From NCBI GenBank assembly GCA_041689995.1, contig JBDNFD010000052.1:1-14066 (forward strand): a DNA stretch of 14,066 nt, written 5' to 3'. Shown here piece after piece: positions 1 through 5,571 of this stretch. This DNA is from DASSWG01 sp041689995. Its GTDB lineage: Bacteria > Bacteroidota > Bacteroidia > Flavobacteriales > Flavobacteriaceae. Made by a program: the position numbers and the translations under genes. The stretch's first letter is position 1. Each line of letters opens with the position of its first letter. The notes beneath the pieces were generated by a model that was not told where the DNA came from, searched no databases, and was given only the letters and a program-made list of their open reading frames with translations.

Positions 1-129
1 AAATTGTTGAACACGGTAGGCTTTTTCTAAATCTTTCCCCTCAAAGAAATCCCGGATCGTAGGACAAGGAATGCCGGTTTTTTCTGCTTTTTGAAGAATT
101 TCTGCTATTTTGATAATGCTATTTTTCAT
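1..129 (-). CDS. 2-keto-4-pentenoate hydratase-like protein (N-terminal fragment, cut by window edge)
   Basis: The reverse strand opens with ATG at 129 and stays open to base 1, giving the first 43 residues of a longer protein. The segment has an AEKTGIPCPTIRD stretch followed by GKDLEKAYRVQQ. This matches the usual N-terminus of 2-keto-4-pentenoate hydratases (MhpD/HpcG/DmpE type, fumarylacetoacetase fold): a helix, a short polar turn, then a D-x-E-x-A-Y-x-V-Q motif. Members of about 260 residues hydrate 2-hydroxypenta-2,4-dienoate in meta-cleavage pathways; the metal-binding core would lie off the window. The start is 30 nt behind the stop of the DUF456 gene, so the two may be co-transcribed, although a possible separate -7 box lies in the gap. 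The substrate cannot be judged from this fragment, and a related FAH-fold decarboxylase is possible. Confidence 0.65.
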   Translation of the reverse strand, partial: MKNSIIKIAEILQKAEKTGIPCPTIRDFFEGKDLEKAYRVQQF

Positions 130-145
130 ATTTACTTTTTATTGA

Positions 146-153
146 CAAAACTA
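146..153 (-). promoter_or_regulatory. Possible Bacteroidetes -7 promoter box for the hydratase-like gene
   Basis: The reverse strand reads TAGTTTTG, a full match to TAnnTTTG, 16 nt before the ATG at 129 and just after the DUF456 stop. No convincing TTTG -33 element is seen at the right distance, so this may be a chance match in AT-rich DNA. Confidence 0.3.
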
Positions 154-159
154 TCAATT

Positions 160-654
160 TCAAAAAATAATCAGTTGGTTTTCCCAGACTTTCCAAATAT
201 ACAATCCCAAGTAAACCACGGCAGCCATAAAATTGATTACTGTTCCCGCCAGAAAACCGATAAATGATCCGAAAGCAGCTTTCAACGCGGTTTTGGAATT
301 AGTTTTGTTGAAAATAAGTTCGCCTATCAATGCGCCCAAAAAAGGACCGATTAAGATTCCAAAAGGAAAAAATAAGCCCACAATTAATCCGATGGTAGTG
401 CCAATTGCGCCAGCTTTACTTCCGCCAAAACGTTTTGTGCCTTGAGCGGGAATAATATATCCCAGCCCATAGAGCAAAATGGTGACCACCAAGGTACTCC
501 CTAAAAACCAATAATCGGTTTCGATTCCCGGAATGAAATAAAACACCATTAAGCCGAGCCAGCTAATTGGCAATCCGGGCAAAACGGGTAAGAAACTGCC
601 CATAATTCCCAGCACGCAAAGGACCATTCCCAGCAGAAGCAAAACGATTTCCAT
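160..654 (-). CDS. DUF456 family integral membrane protein
   Basis: A 164-residue, very hydrophobic protein that fits the DUF456 family in length and pattern. It has an N-terminal helix followed by GSFLPVLPGLPISWLG, a second helix around residues 50-68, then a glycine-rich block GSKAGAIGTTIGLIVGLFF and GPFLGALIGEL (roughly 78-112), and a final helix at 125-155. Glycine-rich repeats of this type recall glycine-zipper membrane helices. Biochemical function is unknown for the family; the location is the inner membrane. The ATG at 654 is the only start that keeps the first helix whole. It sits directly beside a CAATAAC-type tandem repeat that forms its 5' leader. The hydratase-like gene follows 30 nt downstream. 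Family assignment is secure; role is not. Confidence 0.9.
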   Translation of the reverse strand: MEIVLLLLGMVLCVLGIMGSFLPVLPGLPISWLGLMVFYFIPGIETDYWFLGSTLVVTILLYGLGYIIPAQGTKRFGGSKAGAIGTTIGLIVGLFFPFGILIGPFLGALIGELIFNKTNSKTALKAAFGSFIGFLAGTVINFMAAVVYLGLYIWKVWENQLIIF

Positions 655-660
655 TGATTG

Positions 661-704
661 GGTTATTGAGTTATTGGTTATTGAGTTATTGGTTATTGAC
701 TATT
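661..704. repeat. 15-bp tandem repeat (GGTTATTGAGTTATT), about 2.9 copies
   Basis: Two exact copies of GGTTATTGAGTTATT (661-675, 676-690) are followed by a third, degenerate 14-bp copy. Each unit is itself a 7-bp plus 8-bp variant of GTTATTG, so the array probably grew from a shorter heptamer. The motif recurs in part at 855-869. The array starts 7 bp from the DUF456 start codon and so lies in that gene's 5' leader. Confidence 0.9.
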
Positions 705-815
705 GGGTTAAAGGATTAATTGATTAAATAGTTATTATTTGATGTTGGATTATTTAGTTAGTCGCTGTAGCTATATTCTATTGTCTATTTCTCTATTTCG
801 CTAATTCCTATTTAT

Positions 816-850
816 TATACAGTATACAGTATACATTATACATTATACAT
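816..850. repeat. Heptamer tandem repeat TATACA(G/T), five copies
   Basis: Five perfect-phase 7-bp units: two of TATACAG (816-829) then three of TATACAT (830-850), with a trailing TAT. A degenerate four-unit array of the same heptamer lies at 9878-9905 at the 3' end of hmgA, which suggests a repeat family dispersed in this genome. Confidence 0.92.
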
Positions 851-897
851 TATTGGGTTATTGGTTATTCGTGTTCGTTTCGTGCATCTTCCATAAT

Positions 898-925
898 TCA
901 CTCACTCACTCACTCACTCACTCAC
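898..925. repeat. Tetranucleotide microsatellite (TCAC)7
   Basis: Seven uninterrupted TCAC units. This is the length class in which slipped-strand changes occur in bacteria. It lies about 60 bp before the blaI operators and is not inside a credible coding sequence, so a change in copy number would alter only promoter spacing. Confidence 0.93.
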
Positions 926-983
926 CTATTCACTTCTCACATTTCGTTTGCCAAGGTATAAAAAACTACGGAACAAAAATTTT

Positions 984-1018
984 AACTAAGAAATTAGTTC
1001 AAACTAAATATTTAGTTT
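984..1018. promoter_or_regulatory. Paired palindromic operators, probably BlaI binding sites
   Basis: Two dyads lie side by side. The first is AACTAA-GAAA-TTAGTT (984-999). The second is a perfect 18-bp palindrome with half-site AAACTAAAT (1001-1018). Their centres are 18 bp apart. The half-site ACTAA/TTAGT resembles the TACTA/TAGTA core of BlaI/MecI operators, and the second dyad abuts the -7 box of the downstream blaI gene. Autoregulation by the BlaI protein encoded at 1046 is the natural reading: the palindromes are seen directly, the regulator is inferred. Confidence 0.75.
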
Positions 1019-1025
1019 ATATTTG
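1018..1025 (+). promoter_or_regulatory. blaI operon -7 box (TATATTTG)
   Basis: TATATTTG matches the Bacteroidetes TAnnTTTG element fully, 20 nt before the blaI ATG. Its first base is the last base of the second operator palindrome, so a bound repressor would block the promoter. The -33 position (about 994-1000, TTAGTTC) departs from TTTG and lies inside the first operator. Confidence 0.6.
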
Positions 1026-1045
1026 TAACCATAACAAAAAGAAAA

Positions 1046-1444
1046 ATGGAAAATAATAAAAATGGATTTTTGCCTTCACAGGAACTGACAAAAGCCGAAG
1101 AGGAAATCATGCAATGGCTTTGGCAATTGGAAGAGGCCAATGTAGCTCAGATTATCGAAAAAATGAAATCGCCAAAACCCGCGTACAACACTGTTTCCAC
1201 GATTGTCAGAATTTTGGAAAACAAGGGTTTTGTCGATTATAAAAAAATGGGGCGGGGACATATTTATTTTCCTTTGGTGAAAAAAGAAACCTACACCAAA
1301 GCCTCGATGAACAAATTGATGAACAATTATTTCAACGGTTCGGTGAAAAGCATGCTGTCTTTTTTCGTCAAGAAAAATGATATGAGCGTCACGGAATTGG
1401 AGGAAATTTTGAAGGAAATCAGCAAAAAAGACAGTCAAGTATAA
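1046..1444 (+). CDS. BlaI/MecI/CopY family transcriptional repressor
   Basis: A 132-residue protein of the usual length for BlaI/MecI-type winged-helix repressors. The family opening, LTKAEEEIMQWLW, is at about 14-27. The recognition helix region KPAYNTVSTIVRILENKGFV follows at about 43-63, and the wing is GRGHIYFPLV. The C-terminal half (about 75-130) is the helical dimerisation region. Family members bind palindromic operators as dimers and are inactivated when a membrane M56 protease triggers their cleavage. This fits the neighbours: two operator palindromes overlap its promoter, and an M56 peptidase gene starts 38 nt downstream. No antibiotic-resistance gene is nearby, so a beta-lactam role should not be assumed. 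The ATG at 1046 is chosen because it begins right after the promoter leader; no strong Shine-Dalgarno sequence is present. Confidence 0.95.
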   Translation: MENNKNGFLPSQELTKAEEEIMQWLWQLEEANVAQIIEKMKSPKPAYNTVSTIVRILENKGFVDYKKMGRGHIYFPLVKKETYTKASMNKLMNNYFNGSVKSMLSFFVKKNDMSVTELEEILKEISKKDSQV

Positions 1445-1454
1445 CAAAAATACG

Positions 1455-1474
1455 ATTTCCGTCTGCGCGGGAAT
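1455..1474 (+). repeat. REP-like hairpin between blaI and the M56 gene
   Basis: An 8-bp stem with a 4-nt loop (CTGC): arm ATTTCCGT (1455-1462) pairs with GCGGGAAT (1467-1474), six Watson-Crick pairs and two G-U pairs in RNA. It is far more GC-rich than its surroundings and resembles a decayed copy of dispersed repeats with ATTCCCGC/GCGGGAAT arms that I recall from bacterial genomes. It begins 10 nt after the blaI stop and ends 8 nt before the M56 start, so in mRNA it would sit on the ribosome-binding region of the second cistron. Confidence 0.55.
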
Positions 1475-1482
1475 GAGAAATT

Positions 1483-2805
1483 ATGATACATTATCTCATC
1501 CAAATGCTCATTTTTCAAATCCTGTTTTTGGGGGTTTATGAACTCTTCCTGAAAAAGGAAACCTTCTTTTCCCTAAACCGGATTTATTTGCTGGCAACGC
1601 CTTTTCTGGCGGCGATTATTCCATTCTTGGAAATTGAAATTTTACAAACTGTGGTTCCCACTTTAGAGATTGTGCAGCTTCCAGTGTTGTTTCTTTCCGA
1701 AGTTAATTCTCAAACAAATGCTGTTGCGGATGGAATTGATGGCTCATTTTCCACCTATTCCTTCTTGAAAGCAAATGCGTTGACTATCGCATATTTTCTT
1801 GGTGCGCTCCTGAGTTTGGCTTTGTTGGCCAGAAAATTTCTGTACCTGCAAAATCTAAAGAAAATCGGGAAAATTGAAAACCTTTACAACGTAAACATCG
1901 TTCGAATACCAAAAAGCCGAGTGGCATGTTCGTTTTTCAACACCATTTTTTTGGGTGAAAAATGGTCGGAAGAAGAAACAAAGCAAATTTTGGCGCACGA
2001 ACTGGCGCACGTGGAACAAAAACACAGTTGGGATTTGTTATGGTTTGAAATTCTGCGTATTCTGTTGTGGTTCAACCCCTTCATTTATAGACAACAATCA
2101 CAACTTTCCATATTGCACGAATATATTGCCGACGAAAAGGTCACCCAAAATTCCGAAAAAACCGCTTATTTCCAAGAGTTGCTGAATGCCACTTTTGGCA
2201 CCCGACAAATTTCTTTTACCAATCAGTTTTTCAATAAATCATTAATCAAAAAACGTATTCTTATGTTACAAAAACCAAAATCAAACCGAAACGCAAAACT
2301 CAAATATCTGCTGGTTTTGCCATTGATGTTTTTAATGTTGACTTATGTTTCTTGTTCGGAATATAGTTCAACTTTAAACGAACAAGAAATAGCCTTGCCA
2401 AAACCACCTCCGCCACCTCCTGCGCCACCTTCCCCTTTTGATGCTTCGGAAATCCCCTTGGCAGTGATCGATCAAGCACCCATTTTCCCAGGTTGTGAAA
2501 GTCTTTCGTCGAAAGAAGCGAAATCTTGCATCACTCAAAAGATTACCGAATTTGTCAATGCGAATTTCAATACCGGATTAGCGACAAAACTCGGACTCAG
2601 CGGTCTTAACCGCATCCAAGTTTTGTTTAAAATAAATGAAAACGGCGAAGTGGTTGAGGTTAAAGCGCGTGCTTCGAAGCCGGAATTGGAAAGGGAAGCA
2701 ATCCGGGTGGTAGAAATGCTTCCTGATATGATTCCTGGGAAACAAAATGGAAAAGCGGTAAGTGTGTTGTATTCATTGCCGATTGTTTTTAAGGTGAAAG
2801 AATAA
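1483..2805 (+). CDS. M56 (BlaR1-type) membrane metallopeptidase with C-terminal TonB domain
   Basis: A 440-residue protein. Helices at about 1-22, 32-50 and 98-120 precede the zinc protease site HELAH (172-176), with a downstream HEYIADE (212-218) that probably gives the third ligand. A further membrane helix spans about 275-290. A proline-rich linker follows (KPPPPPPAPP, 307-316), then a periplasmic TonB C-terminal domain (about 330-438) with the FPGCE motif common in flavobacterial TonB-like proteins and a probable Cys338-Cys349 disulfide. BlaR1 proteins sense a ligand outside the membrane and activate an inner-face protease that leads to BlaI loss. Here the penicillin-binding sensor is absent and replaced by the TonB-like domain, so the signal is unknown and may involve an outer-membrane or periplasmic partner. 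Second gene of the operon. An alternative view is a TonB-type energy transducer that has kept a protease domain. Confidence 0.92.
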   Translation: MIHYLIQMLIFQILFLGVYELFLKKETFFSLNRIYLLATPFLAAIIPFLEIEILQTVVPTLEIVQLPVLFLSEVNSQTNAVADGIDGSFSTYSFLKANALTIAYFLGALLSLALLARKFLYLQNLKKIGKIENLYNVNIVRIPKSRVACSFFNTIFLGEKWSEEETKQILAHELAHVEQKHSWDLLWFEILRILLWFNPFIYRQQSQLSILHEYIADEKVTQNSEKTAYFQELLNATFGTRQISFTNQFFNKSLIKKRILMLQKPKSNRNAKLKYLLVLPLMFLMLTYVSCSEYSSTLNEQEIALPKPPPPPPAPPSPFDASEIPLAVIDQAPIFPGCESLSSKEAKSCITQKITEFVNANFNTGLATKLGLSGLNRIQVLFKINENGEVVEVKARASKPELEREAIRVVEMLPDMIPGKQNGKAVSVLYSLPIVFKVKE

Positions 2806-2811
2806 AGCAAA

Positions 2812-3972
2812 TTGAAAATTTTATTGTTTATTTTCTTATCTATGCTTTTTTTCAGGGCTGTCGCGCAAAATCCGGAAGAGAAGATTTCTGTTGTGGACAG
2901 CCTTTTTTGGGGCGGAAAAGAGACCGAAGCTCTTTCTAAAAATAGGAAATTGGAAGAGAACAATACCGACACATTTCTGAAAATCGCACGAGCTTATCAG
3001 ACCCGGGGAAATTTTGGAAAAGCTTTGTCCTATTATAAGAATGCCTTGAACAATGGGCCAAACCTTCCCGCCGTGGTTTCCGAATATGGCAACCTACTTT
3101 ACCGTACTGGGAAATTCAAAAAAGCAGACAGTATTTTTCGAAATTTGACGAAAGATTTCCCTGAAAATCCCGGTTTTCATTATCAGTTCGGATTAGCAAA
3201 AGAAGGCTTAAACGATTCGACCGCTATTGAAGAATACCGAAAAACCTTTTCGTTGGATAGCGCACATCAAAATGCAATTTATAAATTGGCGGTGCATAAT
3301 TTTCAACTTGAAAATTTCGAAAAAGTAGAATTTTTGGGCAAAAAAGCCTTGGAATCTTATGCCGAAAACAGTAAAATAATTGGATTGTTGGGACAAAATG
3401 CAATCCGATTGCGAAATTATTCCTCGGCCGAAAAACGTTTTGAAAAGTTGGTTTCCTTAGATACAAACTCCGAATTTGCTCATGAAAAGCTCGGTTTTTC
3501 CTATTATCATTTGGACAAATGGGAAAGAGCGCTGGAAGAATTTAAGATTGTGATCAACTTGAATCCACAAAATATCACCGCGTATTATTTATCTGGAATC
3601 ATTTTTAACTTGCTGGGGGAAACCAAGAAAGCCGAAGCAAGTCTAAAAAAGGCATTACAGCTGAAAAAGCGGGGTTTGAGCGGAATGTATCAAGCACTGG
3701 GAACAACATACAAACAATCGAAAAATTATGCGGAAGCGATTAATTATTTCAAACTTGCCTTGAATGAAAATCCGTACAATATGAGCGCTCAATATGAATT
3801 AGCAGTTGCCGCCGACAATTATTTCGATGATTTGCAAACGCGCATCAATTATTACAGGATCTTTGTGGAAAAATTCAAAGCGGATCCACGCGCAAAACCA
3901 TTTTTATCCGTTGCCAAGTATCGAATTGATGAATTGAAGAAAGAGAAGTTCATGAATGGTAAAAAAGGATAA
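2812..3972 (+). CDS. Exported tetratricopeptide-repeat protein (TTG start)
   Basis: A 386-residue protein with a signal peptide (MKILLFIFLSMLFFRAVA, likely cut before Gln19). About nine consecutive 34-residue TPR units fill residues 50-370; the clearest include AYQTRGNFGKALSYYKNAL, FSYYHLDKWERALEEFKIVI and TYKQSKNYAEAINYFKLAL. TPR arrays are protein-binding scaffolds; here the site is the periplasm or outer envelope. The proposed start is TTG at 2812, because the next ATG (2842) would cut the signal peptide in half. It lies 6 nt after the M56 stop and in the same frame, so only one TAA separates the two proteins. Co-expression with the M56-TonB protein suggests that it is a partner or a target of that sensor. 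No enzymatic domain is visible. Confidence 0.88.
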   Translation: MKILLFIFLSMLFFRAVAQNPEEKISVVDSLFWGGKETEALSKNRKLEENNTDTFLKIARAYQTRGNFGKALSYYKNALNNGPNLPAVVSEYGNLLYRTGKFKKADSIFRNLTKDFPENPGFHYQFGLAKEGLNDSTAIEEYRKTFSLDSAHQNAIYKLAVHNFQLENFEKVEFLGKKALESYAENSKIIGLLGQNAIRLRNYSSAEKRFEKLVSLDTNSEFAHEKLGFSYYHLDKWERALEEFKIVINLNPQNITAYYLSGIIFNLLGETKKAEASLKKALQLKKRGLSGMYQALGTTYKQSKNYAEAINYFKLALNENPYNMSAQYELAVAADNYFDDLQTRINYYRIFVEKFKADPRAKPFLSVAKYRIDELKKEKFMNGKKG

Positions 3973-4151
3973 ATCAATTTTCAACTTCAGAGATTAATTT
4001 CAAGGAAACCTTGGTGTTTCGACTCTTCCATCTATCAAAAGTTAATCTTCTCATAAATTACTATTATGTTTTACACAGTACTGTAACAAATCAAATTCAT
4101 GTTCGTCTATTATTTAAAACACGGAATATAAACCATAAATAAATAGAAATC
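3973..4151. other. Intergenic region with short dyads
   Basis: After the TPR gene there is a small dyad, CAAGG-AAA-CCTTG (4001-4013), without a following T-run, so it is a poor terminator. A second inverted repeat, TTACA-CAGTAC-TGTAA (4071-4086), overlaps a near-match to a -7 box (TATGTTTT, 4065-4072). It could be an operator for the small ORF at 4152. Nothing else is recognised here. Confidence 0.4.
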
Positions 4152-4271
4152 ATGAGAACCTACGAAGCAACCTTGAACCAATTTAAAAGTGCACAGAACC
4201 ATGCCCGAATGATCCAACCCTATTTCCGAAATGGACGAATTTTTCGCTGGAACGAGAAAAGGAGATATTAA
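4152..4271 (+). CDS. Small hypothetical basic protein, 39 aa
   Basis: The ORF opens with ATG at 4152 and ends with TAA at 4269-4271. The product is rich in Arg, Asn and aromatic residues, with a helical N-terminal half (TYEATLNQFKSAQNHARMI) and a basic tail ending NEKRRY. It is not recognised as a named family. Support for a real gene comes from context: it has its own 180-bp upstream spacer with a dyad and a weak promoter-like box, a near-perfect terminator begins 16 nt after its stop, and no other plus-strand gene uses that terminator. The codons look ordinary for the neighbourhood. The alternative is the 3' untranslated part of the TPR mRNA, or a small RNA whose ORF is accidental. Confidence 0.45.
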   Translation: MRTYEATLNQFKSAQNHARMIQPYFRNGRIFRWNEKRRY

Positions 4272-4287
4272 GAAAAGGGAAGCAAAG

Positions 4288-4324
4288 AAAAAACAGGATA
4301 TACTAAAAAATAATCCTGTTTTTT
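4288..4324. terminator. Strong bidirectional terminator
   Basis: A perfect 12-bp inverted repeat, AAAAAACAGGAT (4288-4299) and its complement (4313-4324), encloses a 13-nt loop. Each strand ends in a run of six T. It sits between the converging plus-strand blaI/TPR/small-ORF unit and the minus-strand clpS gene, and can end transcription from both sides. Confidence 0.88.
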
Positions 4325-4371
4325 GCGTTGGTAAGAAGTGAAAAAAGTAGCTGAAAGTTTAAAATCCGATT

Positions 4372-4647
4372 TCAAACAATTTCCGCGCTCAAACCAGCCT
4401 CAAGCAACAGGGAACATCGTGGTTCCAAATCCTTAAATTCACCTGATTTTACGGTGCATTTTCCTTTAAAGTGAATTAAAAGTGTACATTGTTCGGCTTG
4501 AATTTGATCATGGTCGCAGGCTTGTATCAGGGTTTCGATTACATAATCGAACGTGTTCACGTCATCGTTATAAACCACGATTTCGTTTTCCATTTTTTCT
4601 TGGGTTCCGGTTAAAATTTCTTCTAAAATTTCTTCCTGAATACTCAT
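4372..4647 (-). CDS. clpS: ATP-dependent Clp protease adaptor ClpS
   Basis: A 91-residue protein with the typical flavobacterial ClpS layout: an acidic, flexible N-terminal tail (1-22), then the binding-pocket motif YNDDVNTFDYV (26-36) and the LLIHFKGKC segment with the conserved pocket histidine (His59). The C-terminus is GLSAEIV. ClpS binds N-degron substrates and passes them to ClpA or ClpC with ClpP in the cytoplasm. The NDD triad and the histidine needed for N-terminal residue recognition are present, so it should be functional. The start at 4647 gives the usual length. It is the last gene of the minus-strand series, 63 nt after prmA and just before the strong terminator. A possible own promoter lies in the gap. 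Confidence 0.95.
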   Translation of the reverse strand: MSIQEEILEEILTGTQEKMENEIVVYNDDVNTFDYVIETLIQACDHDQIQAEQCTLLIHFKGKCTVKSGEFKDLEPRCSLLLEAGLSAEIV

Positions 4648-4672
4648 TCTCGTTTGACGTTTTGGATTTGTC

Positions 4673-4705
4673 CAATTATAAAATTACAAAATACGATTTT
4701 TCAAA
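4673..4705 (-). promoter_or_regulatory. Possible clpS promoter
   Basis: On the reverse strand TTTG (4705-4702), 21 nt, then TATAATTG (4680-4673), one base off TAnnTTTG, 26 nt before the clpS ATG. The spacing is right, but the DNA is very AT-rich. Confidence 0.35.
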
Positions 4706-4710
4706 AAAAA

Positions 4711-5541
4711 TTATTTAACAAATTTAACAGCAATCCACTCATCCCGTTCCAAATGCGATACGTAACGAAGACCAAGTTTTTCGCACAGTTTCTGAATTGG
4801 TTCTAAATCGTTGGCATAAAATCCACTTAAAAATAAATTTCCACCCCGATTTAGGGAATTAGTATAAGTTGGCAAGTCTTCCAAAAGAATATTCCGGTTG
4901 ATATTCGCCAAAATCGTATCATACTGTTTTCCGTCCAATAAATTTGCGGTCCCTTCGTAAACGCTTATTTTGCTACAATCATTGCGTTCCAAATTTTCAA
5001 GTGTATTCTCATAGCACCAAGTATCAATATCGATTGCATCAATTTTTTTCGCGCCTTTTTTTTTCGCTAAAATCGCTAAAACACCAGTGCCACAACCCAT
5101 ATCCAAAACGGATTTTCCGTGCCAATCTTCCTTTAGAATATATTGTGCCATCATATAAGTTGTTGCGTGATGGCCTGTTCCGAAAGACATTTTTGGTTCA
5201 ATAATAATATCAAATTCGGTTTCAGGCTTGGGATAAAAAGGCGCTCGAATGGAACAAATTCCTTCCACTTCAATCGGTTGAAAATTCTTTTCCCATTCTT
5301 TGTTCCAATTGACCGGCTCAATTTCCTCAGTGGAAGTAGAAATTTCAAATTCCGAAGAATTCAAAATCTGCACATTTTCCAATATTTTTGGAGAAATATC
5401 TTTGGAAGGAATATATGCCGTGACCCCATTTTCTTCTTCCACAAAACTCTCAAAGCCGAATTCTCCAAGTTCGGCAATAAGGATATCGACACCTGGCTGT
5501 ACCGGAAGGACAGTAAATCGGTAAGCCGTATAATGTGGCAT
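4711..5541 (-). CDS. prmA: Ribosomal protein L11 methyltransferase PrmA
   Basis: A 276-residue protein that matches the shorter Bacteroidetes PrmA type. The N-terminal substrate-binding domain (1-75) is joined by the NWNKEWEKNF linker (78-87) to the methyltransferase domain. The S-adenosylmethionine motif is VLDMGCGTGVLAILA (145-159), preceded by EPKMSFGTGHHATT (115-128) and followed by the active-site NINRNIL (213-219). The enzyme trimethylates the N-terminal amine and lysines of ribosomal protein L11 in the cytoplasm. All key motifs are intact. It lies 31 nt after the small membrane-protein gene and 63 nt before clpS. The prmA-clpS neighbourhood is one I recall from flavobacteria, where triose-phosphate isomerase is often upstream; that gene is not here. 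Confidence 0.95.
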   Translation of the reverse strand: MPHYTAYRFTVLPVQPGVDILIAELGEFGFESFVEEENGVTAYIPSKDISPKILENVQILNSSEFEISTSTEEIEPVNWNKEWEKNFQPIEVEGICSIRAPFYPKPETEFDIIIEPKMSFGTGHHATTYMMAQYILKEDWHGKSVLDMGCGTGVLAILAKKKGAKKIDAIDIDTWCYENTLENLERNDCSKISVYEGTANLLDGKQYDTILANINRNILLEDLPTYTNSLNRGGNLFLSGFYANDLEPIQKLCEKLGLRYVSHLERDEWIAVKFVK

Positions 5542-5558
5542 TTTTCTATTTAAGAATT

Positions 5559-5566
5559 CAAAATTA
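5559..5566 (-). promoter_or_regulatory. Possible prmA -7 box
   Basis: The reverse strand reads TAATTTTG, a full TAnnTTTG match, in the 30-bp gap between the membrane-protein stop and the prmA start (17 nt from the ATG). The -33 region is not convincing. Confidence 0.35.
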
Positions 5567-5571
5567 GAAAC

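Larger units (their letters stand above)
655..1045. other. Repeat-rich divergent intergenic spacer
   Basis: This 391-bp spacer separates the minus-strand DUF456 gene from the plus-strand blaI operon. It contains three unrelated short tandem repeats (661-704, 816-850 and 898-925, listed separately), an AT-rich unique stretch at 705-815, and the blaI operator and promoter at 984-1025. A plus-strand open frame crosses it but consists mostly of translated repeat and promoter DNA, so it is not called a gene. Confidence 0.8.

Noticed and set aside
853..1056. Plus-strand open frame of 67 codons before blaI, with a Ser-Leu-Thr-His repeat
   Set aside because: It is translated microsatellite plus operator and promoter DNA and ends inside the blaI start; not credible as a gene.
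1076..1447. Minus-strand open frame of 123 codons opposite blaI
   Set aside because: It mirrors a well-identified repressor gene; its translation resembles no family and it has no promoter or leader of its own.
2320..2360. Lipobox-like YVSC at the end of the last M56 membrane helix
   Set aside because: The -3 position is Tyr, not Leu or a similar residue, and the site is internal in a multi-pass protein, so lipidation is unlikely.
1046..2805. Beta-lactam resistance cassette suggested by BlaI and an M56 (BlaR1-type) gene
   Set aside because: No beta-lactamase or penicillin-binding sensor domain is present; the M56 protein ends in a TonB domain.
2535..2972. Minus-strand open frame of 145 codons across the M56/TPR junction
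   Set aside because: It lies opposite two well-supported genes and spans their boundary; composition is that of a reverse-frame shadow.
5143..5553. Plus-strand open frame of 136 codons opposite prmA
   Set aside because: Reverse-frame shadow rich in Phe, Arg and Asn; prmA has all its motifs on the other strand.
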